A stretch of DNA of 64,000 bases from Indibacter alkaliphilus LW1 (GTDB lineage Bacteria > Bacteroidota > Bacteroidia > Cytophagales > Cyclobacteriaceae): positions 1 to 64,000 of the forward strand of contig NZ_ALWO02000047.1 of the NCBI RefSeq assembly GCF_000295935.2. The letters run 5' to 3'. Positions 7,961 through 16,418 of this stretch are shown here, piece after piece. The position numbers and the translations under genes were made by a program. Position 1 is the first letter of the stretch. The number at the start of each line of letters is the position of its first letter. The notes under the pieces were generated by a model. The model had not been told where the DNA came from. It saw only the letters and a program-made list of their open reading frames with translations, and ran no database searches.

Positions 7961-8533
7961 TTAAGGTGCAAATACAAAAACGGTCTTTATTCCCAATTGG
8001 GTCATTCCATCCCAATTGGTCGGGAAAAACGGATTGGCATTTATTGTTGGGGCAATCATAAGGGAATGCTTATCACTCAAATTGAATTCTTTGCCCACAC
8101 CCAAGGAAAAGCCCAAACGGAAAAATCCAAAGGATTCATTGGCAGAATGCACCAAATTGGGCCCTGCTTGTAAAAAGAACCTATGAGGAATCCAAAGCCT
8201 GAAATTAGCCGGAACTATCCAATAATTCATTGCTGAATTATATATTGCAACTGTTAGCCCAAAAGGAACTGACGGGGTCACACGAAATTGATTGTTGGAA
8301 TAAACCAATCCAGTTTCGAATTCCCATTTTTCTGAAATTGGTTTTAAATAAAGGAAACCTATATCAAAAAAATACATGCCGTCAAAGCTGGGTGCCCCAT
8401 CTGCATAGCTCGGTATATAATTTGGTTTGCCATATGAGGCCTGAATACCAAACCTTGCCTTTTCCCTTTCTTGGGAAAAACCCGATCCAGCACATATCAT
8501 AAAAGCGGCAATCATAAAAATGGCTTTTTTCAT
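7961..8533 (-). CDS. Small outer-membrane beta-barrel protein
   Basis: The start at 8533 gives a compact signal peptide (MKKAIFMIAAFMICAGSGFSQ). The mature part of about 170 residues is a run of amphipathic beta strands ending GIKTVFVFAP, typical of small outer-membrane barrels. The shared strand WEFETGLVYSNN and the closing strand relate it to the downstream gene, with which it forms a two-gene unit. It could be a minor porin-like or structural barrel; nothing indicates an enzyme. Confidence 0.7.
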   Translation of the reverse strand: MKKAIFMIAAFMICAGSGFSQEREKARFGIQASYGKPNYIPSYADGAPSFDGMYFFDIGFLYLKPISEKWEFETGLVYSNNQFRVTPSVPFGLTVAIYNSAMNYWIVPANFRLWIPHRFFLQAGPNLVHSANESFGFFRLGFSLGVGKEFNLSDKHSLMIAPTINANPFFPTNWDGMTQLGIKTVFVFAP

Positions 8534-8640
8534 ATAATATTTTTCTTGCAAATTCTTCTAAAATACCGCGTTAGGATGGCACTGACACAATTTTCACACT
8601 CCCTCTTTGGACAAATCACCTACATATTTCTACCTTAACC

Positions 8641-8817
8641 CAAATCACTTCACTCTCGGGATCTTCGTTTCACTCCGATTTCACGAACACATATTTCAAT
8701 ATCTACTAATATCCAAAATCCACCAATATCTATTTCAAGTATATCCCGAATCGCTTCACTCTCGGGACTTCCGCTAAAGCTCCAGTTTCAACCTTATTTC
8801 CACCTTATTTCAATTTA
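8641..8817. repeat. Dispersed intergenic repeat: CCCGA/TCGGG hairpin with phased TATTTC units
   Basis: Part of a gene-free stretch of about 350 bases. Positions 8731-8817 match 15855-15940 closely: a TATCCCGAATCGCTTC/CTCGGGAC hairpin, then CGCTAAAGCTCC, then TATTTC units spaced 11 bases apart. A degenerate partial copy precedes it at about 8645-8690. No reading frame runs through it. It looks like a member of a genome-dispersed non-coding repeat family. Confidence 0.7.
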
Positions 8818-8883
8818 TATCAACTAAAACTAAAATCATCAGAGCATCCATTATAAATAAATCAAAAATCACAACCCAATAAT

Positions 8884-9288
8884 CTATCTCTCCTGACACA
8901 ATTCCACTAAAACCCCGTTGGTTGACCTAGGGTGGAGAAACACCACCAGTTTGTTATCTGCCCCTTCTTTAGGAACTTCATTCAATATTTCGAAGCCTTC
9001 ACTTTTAAGACGTTCTATCTCTGCATAAATGTCCTGAACATCAAAAGCAATGTGGTGGATTCCCTCTGATTTTTTTGAAATAAATTTCGCAATCGGACTA
9101 TCTTCTCTGCTGGCTTCCAATAGTTCGATTTTGGTATCCCCTACCTGAAAAAAAGAGGTTTTGACACCCTCACCTTCTACAGCCTCTTCTTTGTAATGTT
9201 CCTTTCCAAGCAGCTTTTTAAAGAGTTCATTCGATTTTTTCAAATCTGCTACGGCAATTCCCAAATGTTCTATTTTTTTCATCATCAT
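8884..9288 (-). CDS. mce: Methylmalonyl-CoA epimerase (VOC fold)
   Basis: The enzyme interconverts the (R) and (S) forms of methylmalonyl-CoA between propionyl-CoA carboxylase and methylmalonyl-CoA mutase. The 134-residue length and the two vicinal-oxygen-chelate repeats fit: HLGIAVADL at the start gives the first metal His, IHHIAFDVQD the second, and the end LVELCQE the last Glu ligand. KIELLEA supplies another ligand Glu. Three consecutive ATGs start it, so the first residues are uncertain. No other methylmalonyl pathway gene is nearby. Confidence 0.88.
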   Translation of the reverse strand: MMMKKIEHLGIAVADLKKSNELFKKLLGKEHYKEEAVEGEGVKTSFFQVGDTKIELLEASREDSPIAKFISKKSEGIHHIAFDVQDIYAEIERLKSEGFEILNEVPKEGADNKLVVFLHPRSTNGVLVELCQER

Positions 9289-9512
9289 TGATTGTTAAGC
9301 CATACCACCAAAATTACACTAAATATTTAAAGATAGTTTTATCTATAGAGTTTTCAAACTCAACAATATCCCTTAAAATTTTAAGCTTCCTTTTCTAACA
9401 AACTGATTATACAATCTAAAAGCGATGCCTTTTCCCTTCAAAATCACTATTTTCTTTAAGGGTTCATCAAGAAAGCTTTATCTTCAACTTACTTAACTGA
9501 ATTATTTTTAAA

Positions 9513-10862
9513 ATGTCAAAGACCAAAATCATCGTTATCGGCGGGGACGCTGCGGGAATGAGCGCTGCTTCAAAAATCAGAAGATCACATCACGATTGGG
9601 AGATTACCGTCTATGAAAAAAGCCCACATACCTCCTATTCGGCTTGTGGGATGCCTTATCTAATTGGGGGATTGGTCTCTTCTTCTGAAAATCTAGTAGC
9701 CAGAAGCCCTGAAACTTTTCGGAAAAAATATAATATTCAGGCCAAACCATTGCATGAAGTCTTACAGATAGATATTCCAAAACAAAAAGTGCTTGTAAAA
9801 AATCTGGAATCGGAAACTTCATTTTGGGACAATTATGACAAGTTGTTAATTGCCACTGGAGCATTTCCCAACAAGCCTCAATTGCCTGAAATTGATTCGA
9901 AAGGAATATTCTGTCTTTCGACTTTGGAAAGTGGCATTACGGCATGGGATTATATCAAAAAGCAAAACCCTAAAAAAGCCGTGATAGTGGGGGGTGGATA
10001 TATAGGAGTAGAAATGGCCGAAGCCTTACTGGAAAAAGGAATGGAGGTCACCTTGATTGACAGAAATCCTTTTATCATGAAAACATTGGACCCGGATATG
10101 TCAGAAGATATTTGTGAAGCCATGACTTCTGCTGGAGTGAAGCTTCATTTAGACGAAAACCTTACATCCTTCAAAGCAAGTGGTGATGGAAAGGTCAAAA
10201 AAGTAATCACTGATAAGAACACTTACGACGCCGATTTGGTCATTTTGGGAATGGGTGTAAGCCCAAACAGCAACATTGCAAAAGAAGCAGGAATTAAACT
10301 TTGTGACACTGCGGCCATACAGGTTAATGAAAAAATGCAAACTTCAGCTGAGAACATTTGGGCTGCTGGTGATTGTGCTTCTTCATACCATCGATTAAGA
10401 AAAAAAGTTCTTTTTGTGGCTTTAGGCACCATAGCCAACAAACACGGCTTGGTAGCAGGAAGCAATATGAGTGGTGAAGAAATGATATTTCCGGGAGTAA
10501 TTGGCACGGCGATTACAAAGTTTCAGGATTTGGAAATTTCCAGAACTGGGCTAACCGAGAAAGAAGCCAAAGACATGGGTTTAGCTTATGAAACAGCTAC
10601 AATCAAAAGCAGTAATTTTGCTGGATACTATCCTGGCAGTGGTGATATCAAAGTGAAATTATTGGTGCACAAGGATGGAAGGGAGATTTTAGGAGCACAG
10701 ATTTTAGGCAATCCAGGCAGTGGCAAAAGGATAGATACAATTGCGGCAGCAATCATGGGGGAATTGACAGCCTATGATTTAGCCATGATGGATTTGGCAT
10801 ATGTCCCTCCCCTTTCTACAGTATGGGATCCCATACAAATCGCCGCAAGAAGATTAATTTAA
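9513..10862 (+). CDS. CoA-disulfide reductase-like FAD/NAD(P) oxidoreductase
   Basis: This 449-residue flavoprotein has the FAD-binding GGDAAGMSAAS near the N-terminus, the NAD(P)-binding GGGYIGVEMAEA in the middle, the ENIWAAGDCAS FAD segment, and a C-terminal dimerisation domain. A single redox Cys45 lies in SACGMPY, the hallmark of CoA-disulfide reductase/NADH oxidase-type enzymes that use one cysteine instead of a CxxC pair. The likely role is reduction of CoA disulfide, polysulfide or a related disulfide in the cytoplasm. No rhodanese domain is fused. The gene stands alone, transcribed toward the IscA-type gene but separated by a promoter. Confidence 0.85.
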   Translation: MSKTKIIVIGGDAAGMSAASKIRRSHHDWEITVYEKSPHTSYSACGMPYLIGGLVSSSENLVARSPETFRKKYNIQAKPLHEVLQIDIPKQKVLVKNLESETSFWDNYDKLLIATGAFPNKPQLPEIDSKGIFCLSTLESGITAWDYIKKQNPKKAVIVGGGYIGVEMAEALLEKGMEVTLIDRNPFIMKTLDPDMSEDICEAMTSAGVKLHLDENLTSFKASGDGKVKKVITDKNTYDADLVILGMGVSPNSNIAKEAGIKLCDTAAIQVNEKMQTSAENIWAAGDCASSYHRLRKKVLFVALGTIANKHGLVAGSNMSGEEMIFPGVIGTAITKFQDLEISRTGLTEKEAKDMGLAYETATIKSSNFAGYYPGSGDIKVKLLVHKDGREILGAQILGNPGSGKRIDTIAAAIMGELTAYDLAMMDLAYVPPLSTVWDPIQIAARRLI

Positions 10863-10933
10863 GCAAGCTTTTAGATCCTTGTAAGAAATACAGCTGTCAA
10901 AATCATTCAGATTTATTGCATTTCGAAAAGCTA

Positions 10934-10965
10934 TTTGTTACTTTATTGCAACAAATTTATCTTTG
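10934..10965 (+). promoter_or_regulatory. Bacteroidota-type promoter for the IscA-like gene
   Basis: TTTG (10934-10937), a 20-base spacer and TATCTTTG (10958-10965) match the -33/-7 consensus of Bacteroidota. Transcription would start near 10972, giving a leader of about 65 bases to the ATG at 11038. Confidence 0.65.
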
Positions 10966-11037
10966 TAGTCGAATCATTTTCCATTTACGGGTGTTTTGAT
11001 TTCGCTTAACAACAGAACTATTAAAATTGATATAGAT

Positions 11038-11364
11038 ATGATAATCGTTTCAGAAAAGGCCAAAGAAAGAATTCTTGAGCTAAGGAAAGAAGAAGGCCGA
11101 AATGAAAATGAAAATATAAGGGTTTCGGTCAAAGGCGGTGGCTGTTCAGGCCTGATGTATGACCTTGGATTTGATTCCAATACTGTGGAAACTGACCATG
11201 TTTTTGAAGATAAGGGTGTAAAAATCATCGTAGATCGTAAAAGTTTACTCTATTTGGCCGGCACTACCCTTGAATTTTCAGATGGACTGAATGGAAAAGG
11301 CTTTCAATTTGTCAACCCCAATGCTTCCAGGACCTGTGGATGTGGAGAAAGTTTCTCGATATAA
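11038..11364 (+). CDS. A-type iron-sulfur cluster assembly protein (IscA/ErpA/SufA family)
   Basis: A-type carriers receive Fe-S clusters and pass them to apoproteins. From the ATG at 11038 the protein has 108 residues, the usual family size. An in-frame TTG at 10996 would add 14 residues that do not fit. The three conserved cysteines are all present: Cys36 in GGGCSG and Cys100/Cys102 in the terminal TCGCG. It has its own promoter and a strong terminator, so it appears monocistronic; no other suf or isc genes are near. Whether it is the SufA or ErpA equivalent cannot be told. Confidence 0.92.
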   Translation: MIIVSEKAKERILELRKEEGRNENENIRVSVKGGGCSGLMYDLGFDSNTVETDHVFEDKGVKIIVDRKSLLYLAGTTLEFSDGLNGKGFQFVNPNASRTCGCGESFSI

Positions 11365-11388
11365 GAATATTTAAAAAGTAAAATTTTA

Positions 11389-11420
11389 AATACCAGACTT
11401 TTGGGTCTGGTATTTTTTTT
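11389..11420 (+). terminator. Rho-independent terminator after the IscA-like gene
   Basis: The stem ATACCAGAC/GTCTGGTAT with a short T/G loop is followed by eight Ts, 25 bases past the stop codon. Confidence 0.85.
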
Positions 11421-11447
11421 ATTTTCACTCAGTTAAAAAGCTTTTAT

Positions 11448-11455
11448 TACCTTTG
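11448..11455 (+). promoter_or_regulatory. -7 element of the gcvT promoter
   Basis: TACCTTTG matches the TAnnTTTG -7 box and lies 26 bases before the gcvT start codon. No clean TTTG is found at the expected -33 distance. I see no glycine riboswitch in the short leader. Confidence 0.5.
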
Positions 11456-11480
11456 CCACAAAAGAAAATAAACCCTAAAC

Positions 11481-12575
11481 ATGACAGATAACATCAAAAA
11501 AATTCAACTGAATGACCTTCACGAGGCCCTTGGAGGAAAAATGGTACCTTTTGCAGGCTTTAACATGCCTGTAAGATACTCTTCTGATATAGAAGAACAC
11601 AAAACAGTAAGAGAAGGTGTTGGTGTTTTTGATGTTTCTCATATGGGTGAATTTTTGGTCAAAGGCCCAAAGGCTCTTGAGCTGATCCAGAAAGTGACTT
11701 CCAACGATGCTTCCAAGCTAATCAATGGCCAAGCACAGTATTCCTGCTTTCCCAATGAAAAAGGTGGAATCGTAGACGACTTAATCGTCTATAAATTTGA
11801 AGATGAAAAATACATGCTCGTTGTCAATGCTTCCAACATCGATAAAGACTGGAACTGGATCAATCAGCATAATAGCATGGGTGCTGACCTTGAAAATATT
11901 TCTGACACACTTTCACTCTTTGCAGTTCAGGGACCTAAAGCCATAGAAGCTGTTCAATCCCTTACCCCTGTTGACCTTTCTTCTATTAAATTTTACCATT
12001 TTACCGAGGGTGCGTTTGCCGGAGTTCAGAATGTGATTATTTCAGGAACTGGCTATACAGGCGCTGGAGGTTTTGAAATTTATGTGAAAAATCAAGATGC
12101 CGAGAAAGTTTGGAATGCGATTTTTGAAGCTGGTAAAGATTTTGATATCAAACCTATAGGGCTAGGCGCCAGAGATACTTTAAGAATGGAAATGGGTTAT
12201 TGTCTTTACGGTAATGACATTACAGACGAAACTTCCCCTTTAGAAGCTGGACTTGGTTGGATAACCAAATTCACCAAAGATTTTATCAACTCCGAAAACC
12301 TTAAAAAACAAAAAGAAGAAGGGGTGAATAAAAAGCTAGTGGGTTTTATTTTTCAAGAAAAAGGTATTCCTAGAGCCCATTATACCATTACCAATGCGCA
12401 GGGAGAAGAAATCGGCGAGGTTACTTCAGGTACTATGTCACCTTCTATGGGAGTGGGCATTGGACTAGGATATGTAAAAACTGAATTTGCCGTCCCCGGA
12501 ATGGAAATTTTTATTGCGGTAAGAAACAAAAGTATTTCTGCCAAAATTGAAAAACTTCCCTTATACAAGAAATGA
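11481..12575 (+). CDS. gcvT: Glycine cleavage system T protein (aminomethyltransferase)
   Basis: GcvT transfers the methylene carbon from lipoyl-bound aminomethyl on the H protein to tetrahydrofolate, releasing ammonia. The 364-residue protein begins with the family pattern ([12 protein letters not shown], then VFDVSHMGE). It contains [11 protein letters not shown] and [12 protein letters not shown] around the folate site, and ends with a C-terminal barrel ([17 protein letters not shown]). The length is standard. Its stop overlaps the comB start by four bases (ATGA), indicating translational coupling. The other gcv genes (gcvH, gcvP) are not in the window. Confidence 0.95.
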   Translation: MTDNIKKIQLNDLHEALGGKMVPFAGFNMPVRYSSDIEEHKTVREGVGVFDVSHMGEFLVKGPKALELIQKVTSNDASKLINGQAQYSCFPNEKGGIVDDLIVYKFEDEKYMLVVNASNIDKDWNWINQHNSMGADLENISDTLSLFAVQGPKAIEAVQSLTPVDLSSIKFYHFTEGAFAGVQNVIISGTGYTGAGGFEIYVKNQDAEKVWNAIFEAGKDFDIKPIGLGARDTLRMEMGYCLYGNDITDETSPLEAGLGWITKFTKDFINSENLKKQKEEGVNKKLVGFIFQEKGIPRAHYTITNAQGEEIGEVTSGTMSPSMGVGIGLGYVKTEFAVPGMEIFIAVRNKSISAKIEKLPLYKK

Positions 12576-13285
12576 GAAAAGTAGAAATTTGCTTGAGTCC
12601 CAAGCTGATCCATCTATTTGATCCCGAAGGAAAAATAGTTGTTGTAGTTGATATTTTCCGTGCCTCCTCTACTATGATTGCAGCGCTTGCCAGTGGAGTA
12701 AAAGGCATCCTACCGGTAATGGATCTGGAAACATGTAAGTCTTTTAAAGAAAAGGGGTACACTATTGCCGGAGAAAGAGATGGAAAAAAAGCACATGGAT
12801 TCGAGCTTGGGAATTCCCCAGTCGCCTATCTTCAAGGAAATTATTCAGGGAAAAAAGTGGCCATGACTACTACAAACGGAACTCTCGCAATTGAAAAAAC
12901 AAAAAACGGAGCCCATGCTGTTTTGGTTGGTGCTTTTGTAAACCTGAGCGCAACCGCCAACCATATTCAGCTAGAGAATAAGGATGTCTTGATTGTCTGT
13001 GCAGGATGGAAGGGCAAGTTCAACTTGGAAGATTCCCTTTATGCTGGAGCTTTGGCGAGCAAACTACACCCACACCTAGGTACCGACTGTGACAGCAGCA
13101 TTGCGATGAAAAGTCTTTATGAAAGTAATCAACACAGGCTACAGTTATTCCTTGGGCAAGCATCCCATGCCAAACGACTTCAGAATCATGGCATAGAAAA
13201 AGATATTGACTTCTGTTTGGAAATCGATAAATACAACTTTATCGCCAAACTTCAAGGGAATGAAATTTCAATTCTGAATCCCTAA
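12572..13285 (+). CDS. comB: 2-phosphosulfolactate phosphatase family protein (ComB-like)
   Basis: ComB removes phosphate from (2R)-phosphosulfolactate to give sulfolactate, a step first known from coenzyme M synthesis. The 237-residue protein carries the family blocks: [14 protein letters not shown] near the N-terminus, [25 protein letters not shown] and [12 protein letters not shown]. Bacteroidota do not make coenzyme M. A role in sulfonate metabolism, for example sulfonolipid precursor supply, is only inference. It overlaps gcvT by four bases, so the two are translated together although no metabolic link is obvious. Confidence 0.85.
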   Translation: MRKVEICLSPKLIHLFDPEGKIVVVVDIFRASSTMIAALASGVKGILPVMDLETCKSFKEKGYTIAGERDGKKAHGFELGNSPVAYLQGNYSGKKVAMTTTNGTLAIEKTKNGAHAVLVGAFVNLSATANHIQLENKDVLIVCAGWKGKFNLEDSLYAGALASKLHPHLGTDCDSSIAMKSLYESNQHRLQLFLGQASHAKRLQNHGIEKDIDFCLEIDKYNFIAKLQGNEISILNP

Positions 13286-13351
13286 GACCTCTAAAACAGA
13301 ATAAAATTCCATAAACATTGACTTCCAATTCAGATTAAGGTCAATTTTATC

Positions 13352-13359
13352 TACCTTTG
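13352..13359 (+). promoter_or_regulatory. -7 element upstream of prs
   Basis: TACCTTTG fits the TAnnTTTG box, 48 bases before the prs ATG. No good TTTG is seen at the expected spacing, so confidence is modest. Confidence 0.4.
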
Positions 13360-13407
13360 TTGGCATTCTGAAACCATTCATTTCACTGCAAAACCTTCCT
13401 TTATATC

Positions 13408-14334
13408 ATGACTGAGGTCAAATTATTCTCCGGAACAAATAGCCACGAATTAGCTGAAAAAATCTCCAAACATTATGGAAAAAAACTGGGAGACCTAACT
13501 ATCTCCAAGTTTAGCGATGGAGAGATGTCTCCAAGCTTCAACGAATCCGTGAGAGGCTGCACTGTCTTTCTGATACAGTCCACCAACCCAACTGCTGATA
13601 ATCTTTTAGAACTTTGTCTAATGATTGATGCTGCAAAAAGAGCCAGTGCTTATAAAGTGTGTACTGTAATACCCTACTATGGCTATGCAAGGCAGGACAG
13701 AAAAGATAGGCCCAGAGTATCCATTGCTGCAAAGCTTATTGCCAATATGTTGACATCTGCCGGAGCGGATAGAATTATGACCTGTGATCTGCATGCCGGA
13801 CAAATTCAGGGCTTTTTTGATATTCCTTTGGATCATTTAAATGGTTCAGCTATCTTTGTGCCCTATTTGGAAAGGCTGAACCTTGACAACTTGATTTTCG
13901 CCGCCCCTGATGTAGGTGGTGTGGCAAGAGCAAGGTCATATGCTAAGCACTTCGAAGTAGAAATGGTGGTCTGTGACAAGCACAGAAAAAGAGCCAATGA
14001 AGTGGCTTCCATGCAAGTAATAGGTGATGTAGAAGGCAAAGATGTCATCCTGATAGATGACTTGGTAGATACAGCAGGGACACTTTGCAAAGCTGCCCAA
14101 ATCATTATGGATAAAGGAGCAACTTCCGTCAGAGCCATTGCTACTCATGGAGTACTTTCCGGGAAAGCCTATGAAAATATTGAAAACTCAGTTTTACAGG
14201 AATTGGTAATTACAGACACCATTCCTCTCAGACAAAAGTCTTCAAAGATCCGGGTGCTGTCTGTTGCGGATTTATTTGCTAAAGCTATCCATGCTGTTAC
14301 CGGCAACACTTCCATCAGCGCACTCTTTATCTAA
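13408..14334 (+). CDS. prs: Ribose-phosphate pyrophosphokinase
   Basis: Prs makes PRPP from ribose 5-phosphate and ATP for purine, pyrimidine, NAD, histidine and tryptophan synthesis. The 308-residue protein has the expected blocks: ISKFSDGEMSPSFNESVRG, IPYYGYARQDRK, CDLHAGQIQGFFD (metal/ATP site), and the PRPP loop VILIDDLVDTAGTL. It precedes rplY and pth, the widely conserved prs-ctc-pth order, with 39 bases to rplY and no terminator between. Confidence 0.97.
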   Translation: MTEVKLFSGTNSHELAEKISKHYGKKLGDLTISKFSDGEMSPSFNESVRGCTVFLIQSTNPTADNLLELCLMIDAAKRASAYKVCTVIPYYGYARQDRKDRPRVSIAAKLIANMLTSAGADRIMTCDLHAGQIQGFFDIPLDHLNGSAIFVPYLERLNLDNLIFAAPDVGGVARARSYAKHFEVEMVVCDKHRKRANEVASMQVIGDVEGKDVILIDDLVDTAGTLCKAAQIIMDKGATSVRAIATHGVLSGKAYENIENSVLQELVITDTIPLRQKSSKIRVLSVADLFAKAIHAVTGNTSISALFI

Positions 14335-14373
14335 AAAAAAATTTTATTCAATTATATACTTAAAACAAAACTT

Positions 14374-14946
14374 ATGAAATCACTAGAGATTATAGGGTTT
14401 AAAAGAGCAAATCTCGACGGTGCAGATTTAAAGCAGATCCGTGAAGAAGGCAATGTTCCATGTGTAGTATACGGACCTGCGATCAAAGAGCAGATTCATT
14501 TCTATACTCCAGCCATTTTGTTCAGAGACTTGGTGTACACTCCAGAAGTACACATGGTAGACCTTAATGTAGAAGGTACTAAAATGAAAGCGGTATTGAA
14601 AGATGCTCAATTCCACCCAGTATCTGAAGTTTTATTGCATGCTGACTTCTTGGCATTCAGTGATGACAGACCTATCAAATTTGAAATCCCTGTTGAAATC
14701 AAAGGTACTTCTCCTGGAATTATCAAAGGTGGTAAATTGGAGATCAAAACCAGAAGACTAGCAGTAAAAGGCTTGGCTTCCAACCTTCCTGACAAAATCG
14801 AAGTTGACATTTCAAACCTAGACCTAGGTAAGTCATTCAAAGTATCTGAATTGAAGGCAGAAGGTTTCGAAATCTTGACTAGTCCTAATGTATCTATCGT
14901 TACCATCGGTATTCCTAGAGCACTTAGAGGGAAAAAAGCTGAATAA
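14374..14946 (+). CDS. rplY: 50S ribosomal protein L25 / general stress protein Ctc
   Basis: Binds 5S rRNA in the large ribosomal subunit. At 190 residues this is the long Ctc form: an N-terminal L25 domain (about 1-95, including EGNVPCVVYGP) and a C-terminal beta-rich domain (about 100-185, with IKFEIPVEIKGTSPGI and GGKLEIKTRRLAVKG). It lies between prs and pth as in many bacteria and has its own terminator, so prs-rplY read-through probably ends here. Confidence 0.95.
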   Translation: MKSLEIIGFKRANLDGADLKQIREEGNVPCVVYGPAIKEQIHFYTPAILFRDLVYTPEVHMVDLNVEGTKMKAVLKDAQFHPVSEVLLHADFLAFSDDRPIKFEIPVEIKGTSPGIIKGGKLEIKTRRLAVKGLASNLPDKIEVDISNLDLGKSFKVSELKAEGFEILTSPNVSIVTIGIPRALRGKKAE

Positions 14947-14970
14947 GCTGATTCAAAAATGTATAATTCT

Positions 14971-15008
14971 AAATCCTGCTTATCACTTAAGCAGGATTTT
15001 TTATTTTT
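14971..15008 (+). terminator. Rho-independent terminator after rplY
   Basis: Stem AAATCCTGCTTA with TAAGCAGGATTT, small loop, then a T-rich run (TTTTTTATTTTT). Confidence 0.85.
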
Positions 15009-15031
15009 GGACAATCTGGAAACCAAAGAGG

Positions 15032-15064
15032 AGATCTGTCAGGTTTTGAAAACCTGACAGATCT
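15032..15064. repeat. Perfect 16-bp inverted repeat
   Basis: AGATCTGTCAGGTTTT (15032-15047) and its exact complement (15049-15064) flank a single G. It lies between the rplY terminator and pth. The CTGTCAGG core also occurs in the palindrome at 5329-5343. It can form a hairpin on either strand and may be a dispersed palindromic element. Confidence 0.8.
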
Positions 15065-15112
15065 TTATTTGTGCACTAAAAGGAAAATTAATTAAAATCA
15101 GAAAAAAACAAC

Positions 15113-15673
15113 ATGAAATACCTGATAGTAGGATTAGGCAATATCGGACCTGAATATGAACTTACCAGACACAATGTGGGATTCCTGACACTTGACAGGC
15201 TTGCCGACAAATTCGGAGCTGAATGGAAAAGTGGTAGGCTTGCATTTACTTCAGAATTCAAACACAAAGGCCGTTCTTTTCACCTGATCAAGCCCACCAC
15301 ATATATGAATTTAAGTGGAAAAGCCGTGAATTATTGGATGAAAGAGTTGAATATTCCCAAAGAAAATATTTTGGTGGTCGTAGATGATGTGGCCCTTCCA
15401 TTTGGAAAATTGAGAATGCGAGGAAAGGGCTCCGCAGCAGGTCATAATGGACTGAAAAATATTGAAGCACTCTGTGGGGGTCAGGATTACCCTAGACTTA
15501 GGTTTGGAATAGGTGATGATTTCCCTAAAGGAAGACAGGTGGATTACGTCCTTGGAAGATGGACGCAGCAAGAAATCGATGAATTGCCTATTTTCATGGA
15601 CAAAGCCATCGATATGACCCTAAGCTTCGCCACTGCAGGAATCAACATGACAATGACACAGTTTAATGATTAA
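15113..15673 (+). CDS. pth: Peptidyl-tRNA hydrolase
   Basis: Pth releases peptides from prematurely dropped peptidyl-tRNAs. The 186-residue protein shows the family set: LIVGLGNIGPEYELTRHNVGF with the catalytic His, TYMNLSGKAV with the conserved Asn, VVVDDVALPFGKLRMRGKGS and GHNGLKNIE. Length and order are standard. It follows prs and rplY but is set apart by a terminator and an inverted repeat, so it may use its own promoter. Confidence 0.96.
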   Translation: MKYLIVGLGNIGPEYELTRHNVGFLTLDRLADKFGAEWKSGRLAFTSEFKHKGRSFHLIKPTTYMNLSGKAVNYWMKELNIPKENILVVVDDVALPFGKLRMRGKGSAAGHNGLKNIEALCGGQDYPRLRFGIGDDFPKGRQVDYVLGRWTQQEIDELPIFMDKAIDMTLSFATAGINMTMTQFND

Positions 15674-15690
15674 AAAATGATATATACTTC

Positions 15691-15770
15691 GTGATATTTA
15701 TAGAAATATGGTGGAAATATACGGTGTGAAATATAGTTGAAATATTCTACGTGAAATCGAAGTGAAACGT
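15691..15770. repeat. Phased GAAATA repeat, 11/14-base alternating period
   Basis: GAAATA-type units start at 15703, 15714, 15728, 15739, 15753 and 15764, that is spacings of 11, 14, 11, 14 and 11. It lies just downstream of pth. The facing array at 15855-15973 carries the complementary unit TATTTC, so together they form a large imperfect inverted repeat of about 280 bases. No protein is encoded. Confidence 0.7.
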
Positions 15771-15854
15771 AGACCCTGAGGTAGGCAGGTTCGGCAAAAT
15801 AATTTAATGCTTCAAGCGCTTTCCTTGGCTCATAAATACGCCTAATACAGAATT

Positions 15855-15973
15855 TATTTCTACTTTATCCCGAATCGCTTCGCTCTCGGGACCTTCGCTA
15901 AAGCTCCGGTTTCTACTTTATTTCTACCTTATTTCAATTGTATTTCCACCTTACTATAATCTTATTTCATTTC
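15855..15973. repeat. CCCGA/TCGGG hairpin followed by TATTTC units at 11-base period
   Basis: Closely matches 8731-8817. A TATCCCGAATCGCTTC / CTCGGGACC hairpin and CGCTAAAGCTCCGGTTTC are followed by units whose terminal C falls at 15913, 15924, 15935, 15946 and 15968, so 11-base spacing with one missing unit. It is the mirror arm of the GAAATA array upstream. Confidence 0.7.
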
Positions 15974-16020
15974 TATACCTAAGGAAATTCTATCCATTTC
16001 GAAAGTATTAAGAGTATTTT

Positions 16021-16051
16021 TTTGATTTCAACTTTTTGAAAACTTACTTTG
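16021..16051 (+). promoter_or_regulatory. Promoter of the SAM riboswitch transcript
   Basis: TTTG (16021-16024), a 19-base spacer and TTACTTTG (16044-16051, one mismatch to TAnnTTTG) give a Bacteroidota promoter with a start near 16058, about ten bases before the riboswitch P1 stem. Confidence 0.55.
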
Positions 16052-16067
16052 TGGTCACTTCAGGAAA

Positions 16068-16176
16068 CTGATTTATAAAGAAGAGGTGAGAGAACAGGCT
16101 CCAAGACCCTCTGGCAACCATCCCGACACATCAGGAAAGGTGCCAATACCTGCCCTAAGTGGGAACTATAAATTGG
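16068..16176 (+). promoter_or_regulatory. SAM-I (S-box) riboswitch
   Basis: The core follows the S-box consensus: AGAGGTGAGAGAACAGGCTC, then CTCTGGCAACC, then AAGGTGCCAATACCTGCCC. P1 is formed by 16068-16077 with 16167-16176 (AT-rich, with G-U pairs). SAM-I aptamers turn off methionine genes when SAM is plentiful, and the next gene on this strand is metZ, so the assignment fits. Oddly the aptamer ends about 467 bases before the metZ ATG, with repeat sequence between, and I see no classical terminator/antiterminator directly after it. Confidence 0.85.
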
Positions 16177-16364
16177 AAATTATGCGATTGATTCAGCTTT
16201 TCATTTTATTTAAGGGATTCGGTAGAGTACTGTATTTGGGTACGCTCCTTATTGAACTAAGTACCAAGTACAAAGTACGGTGTACAAAGAGTTGGGAAGT
16301 CCAGCCTCAATATATTTCAAGTCCCTTTAAATTCAACCCTGTCTTCTCCCGGACAGAAATCTTC

Positions 16365-16383
16365 GAGGTCAAAAAAAGACCTC
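16365..16383. repeat. Short hairpin GAGGTC-A7-GACCTC
   Basis: Six-base arms around seven As lie in the long metZ leader. On the minus strand the loop is a T-run. It could be a remnant terminator or a dispersed palindrome; it does not have a T-run after the stem on the plus strand. Confidence 0.5.
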
Positions 16384-16418
16384 AAAGGTTGGACAAACCT
16401 AATACTAGCCTCCAACCC

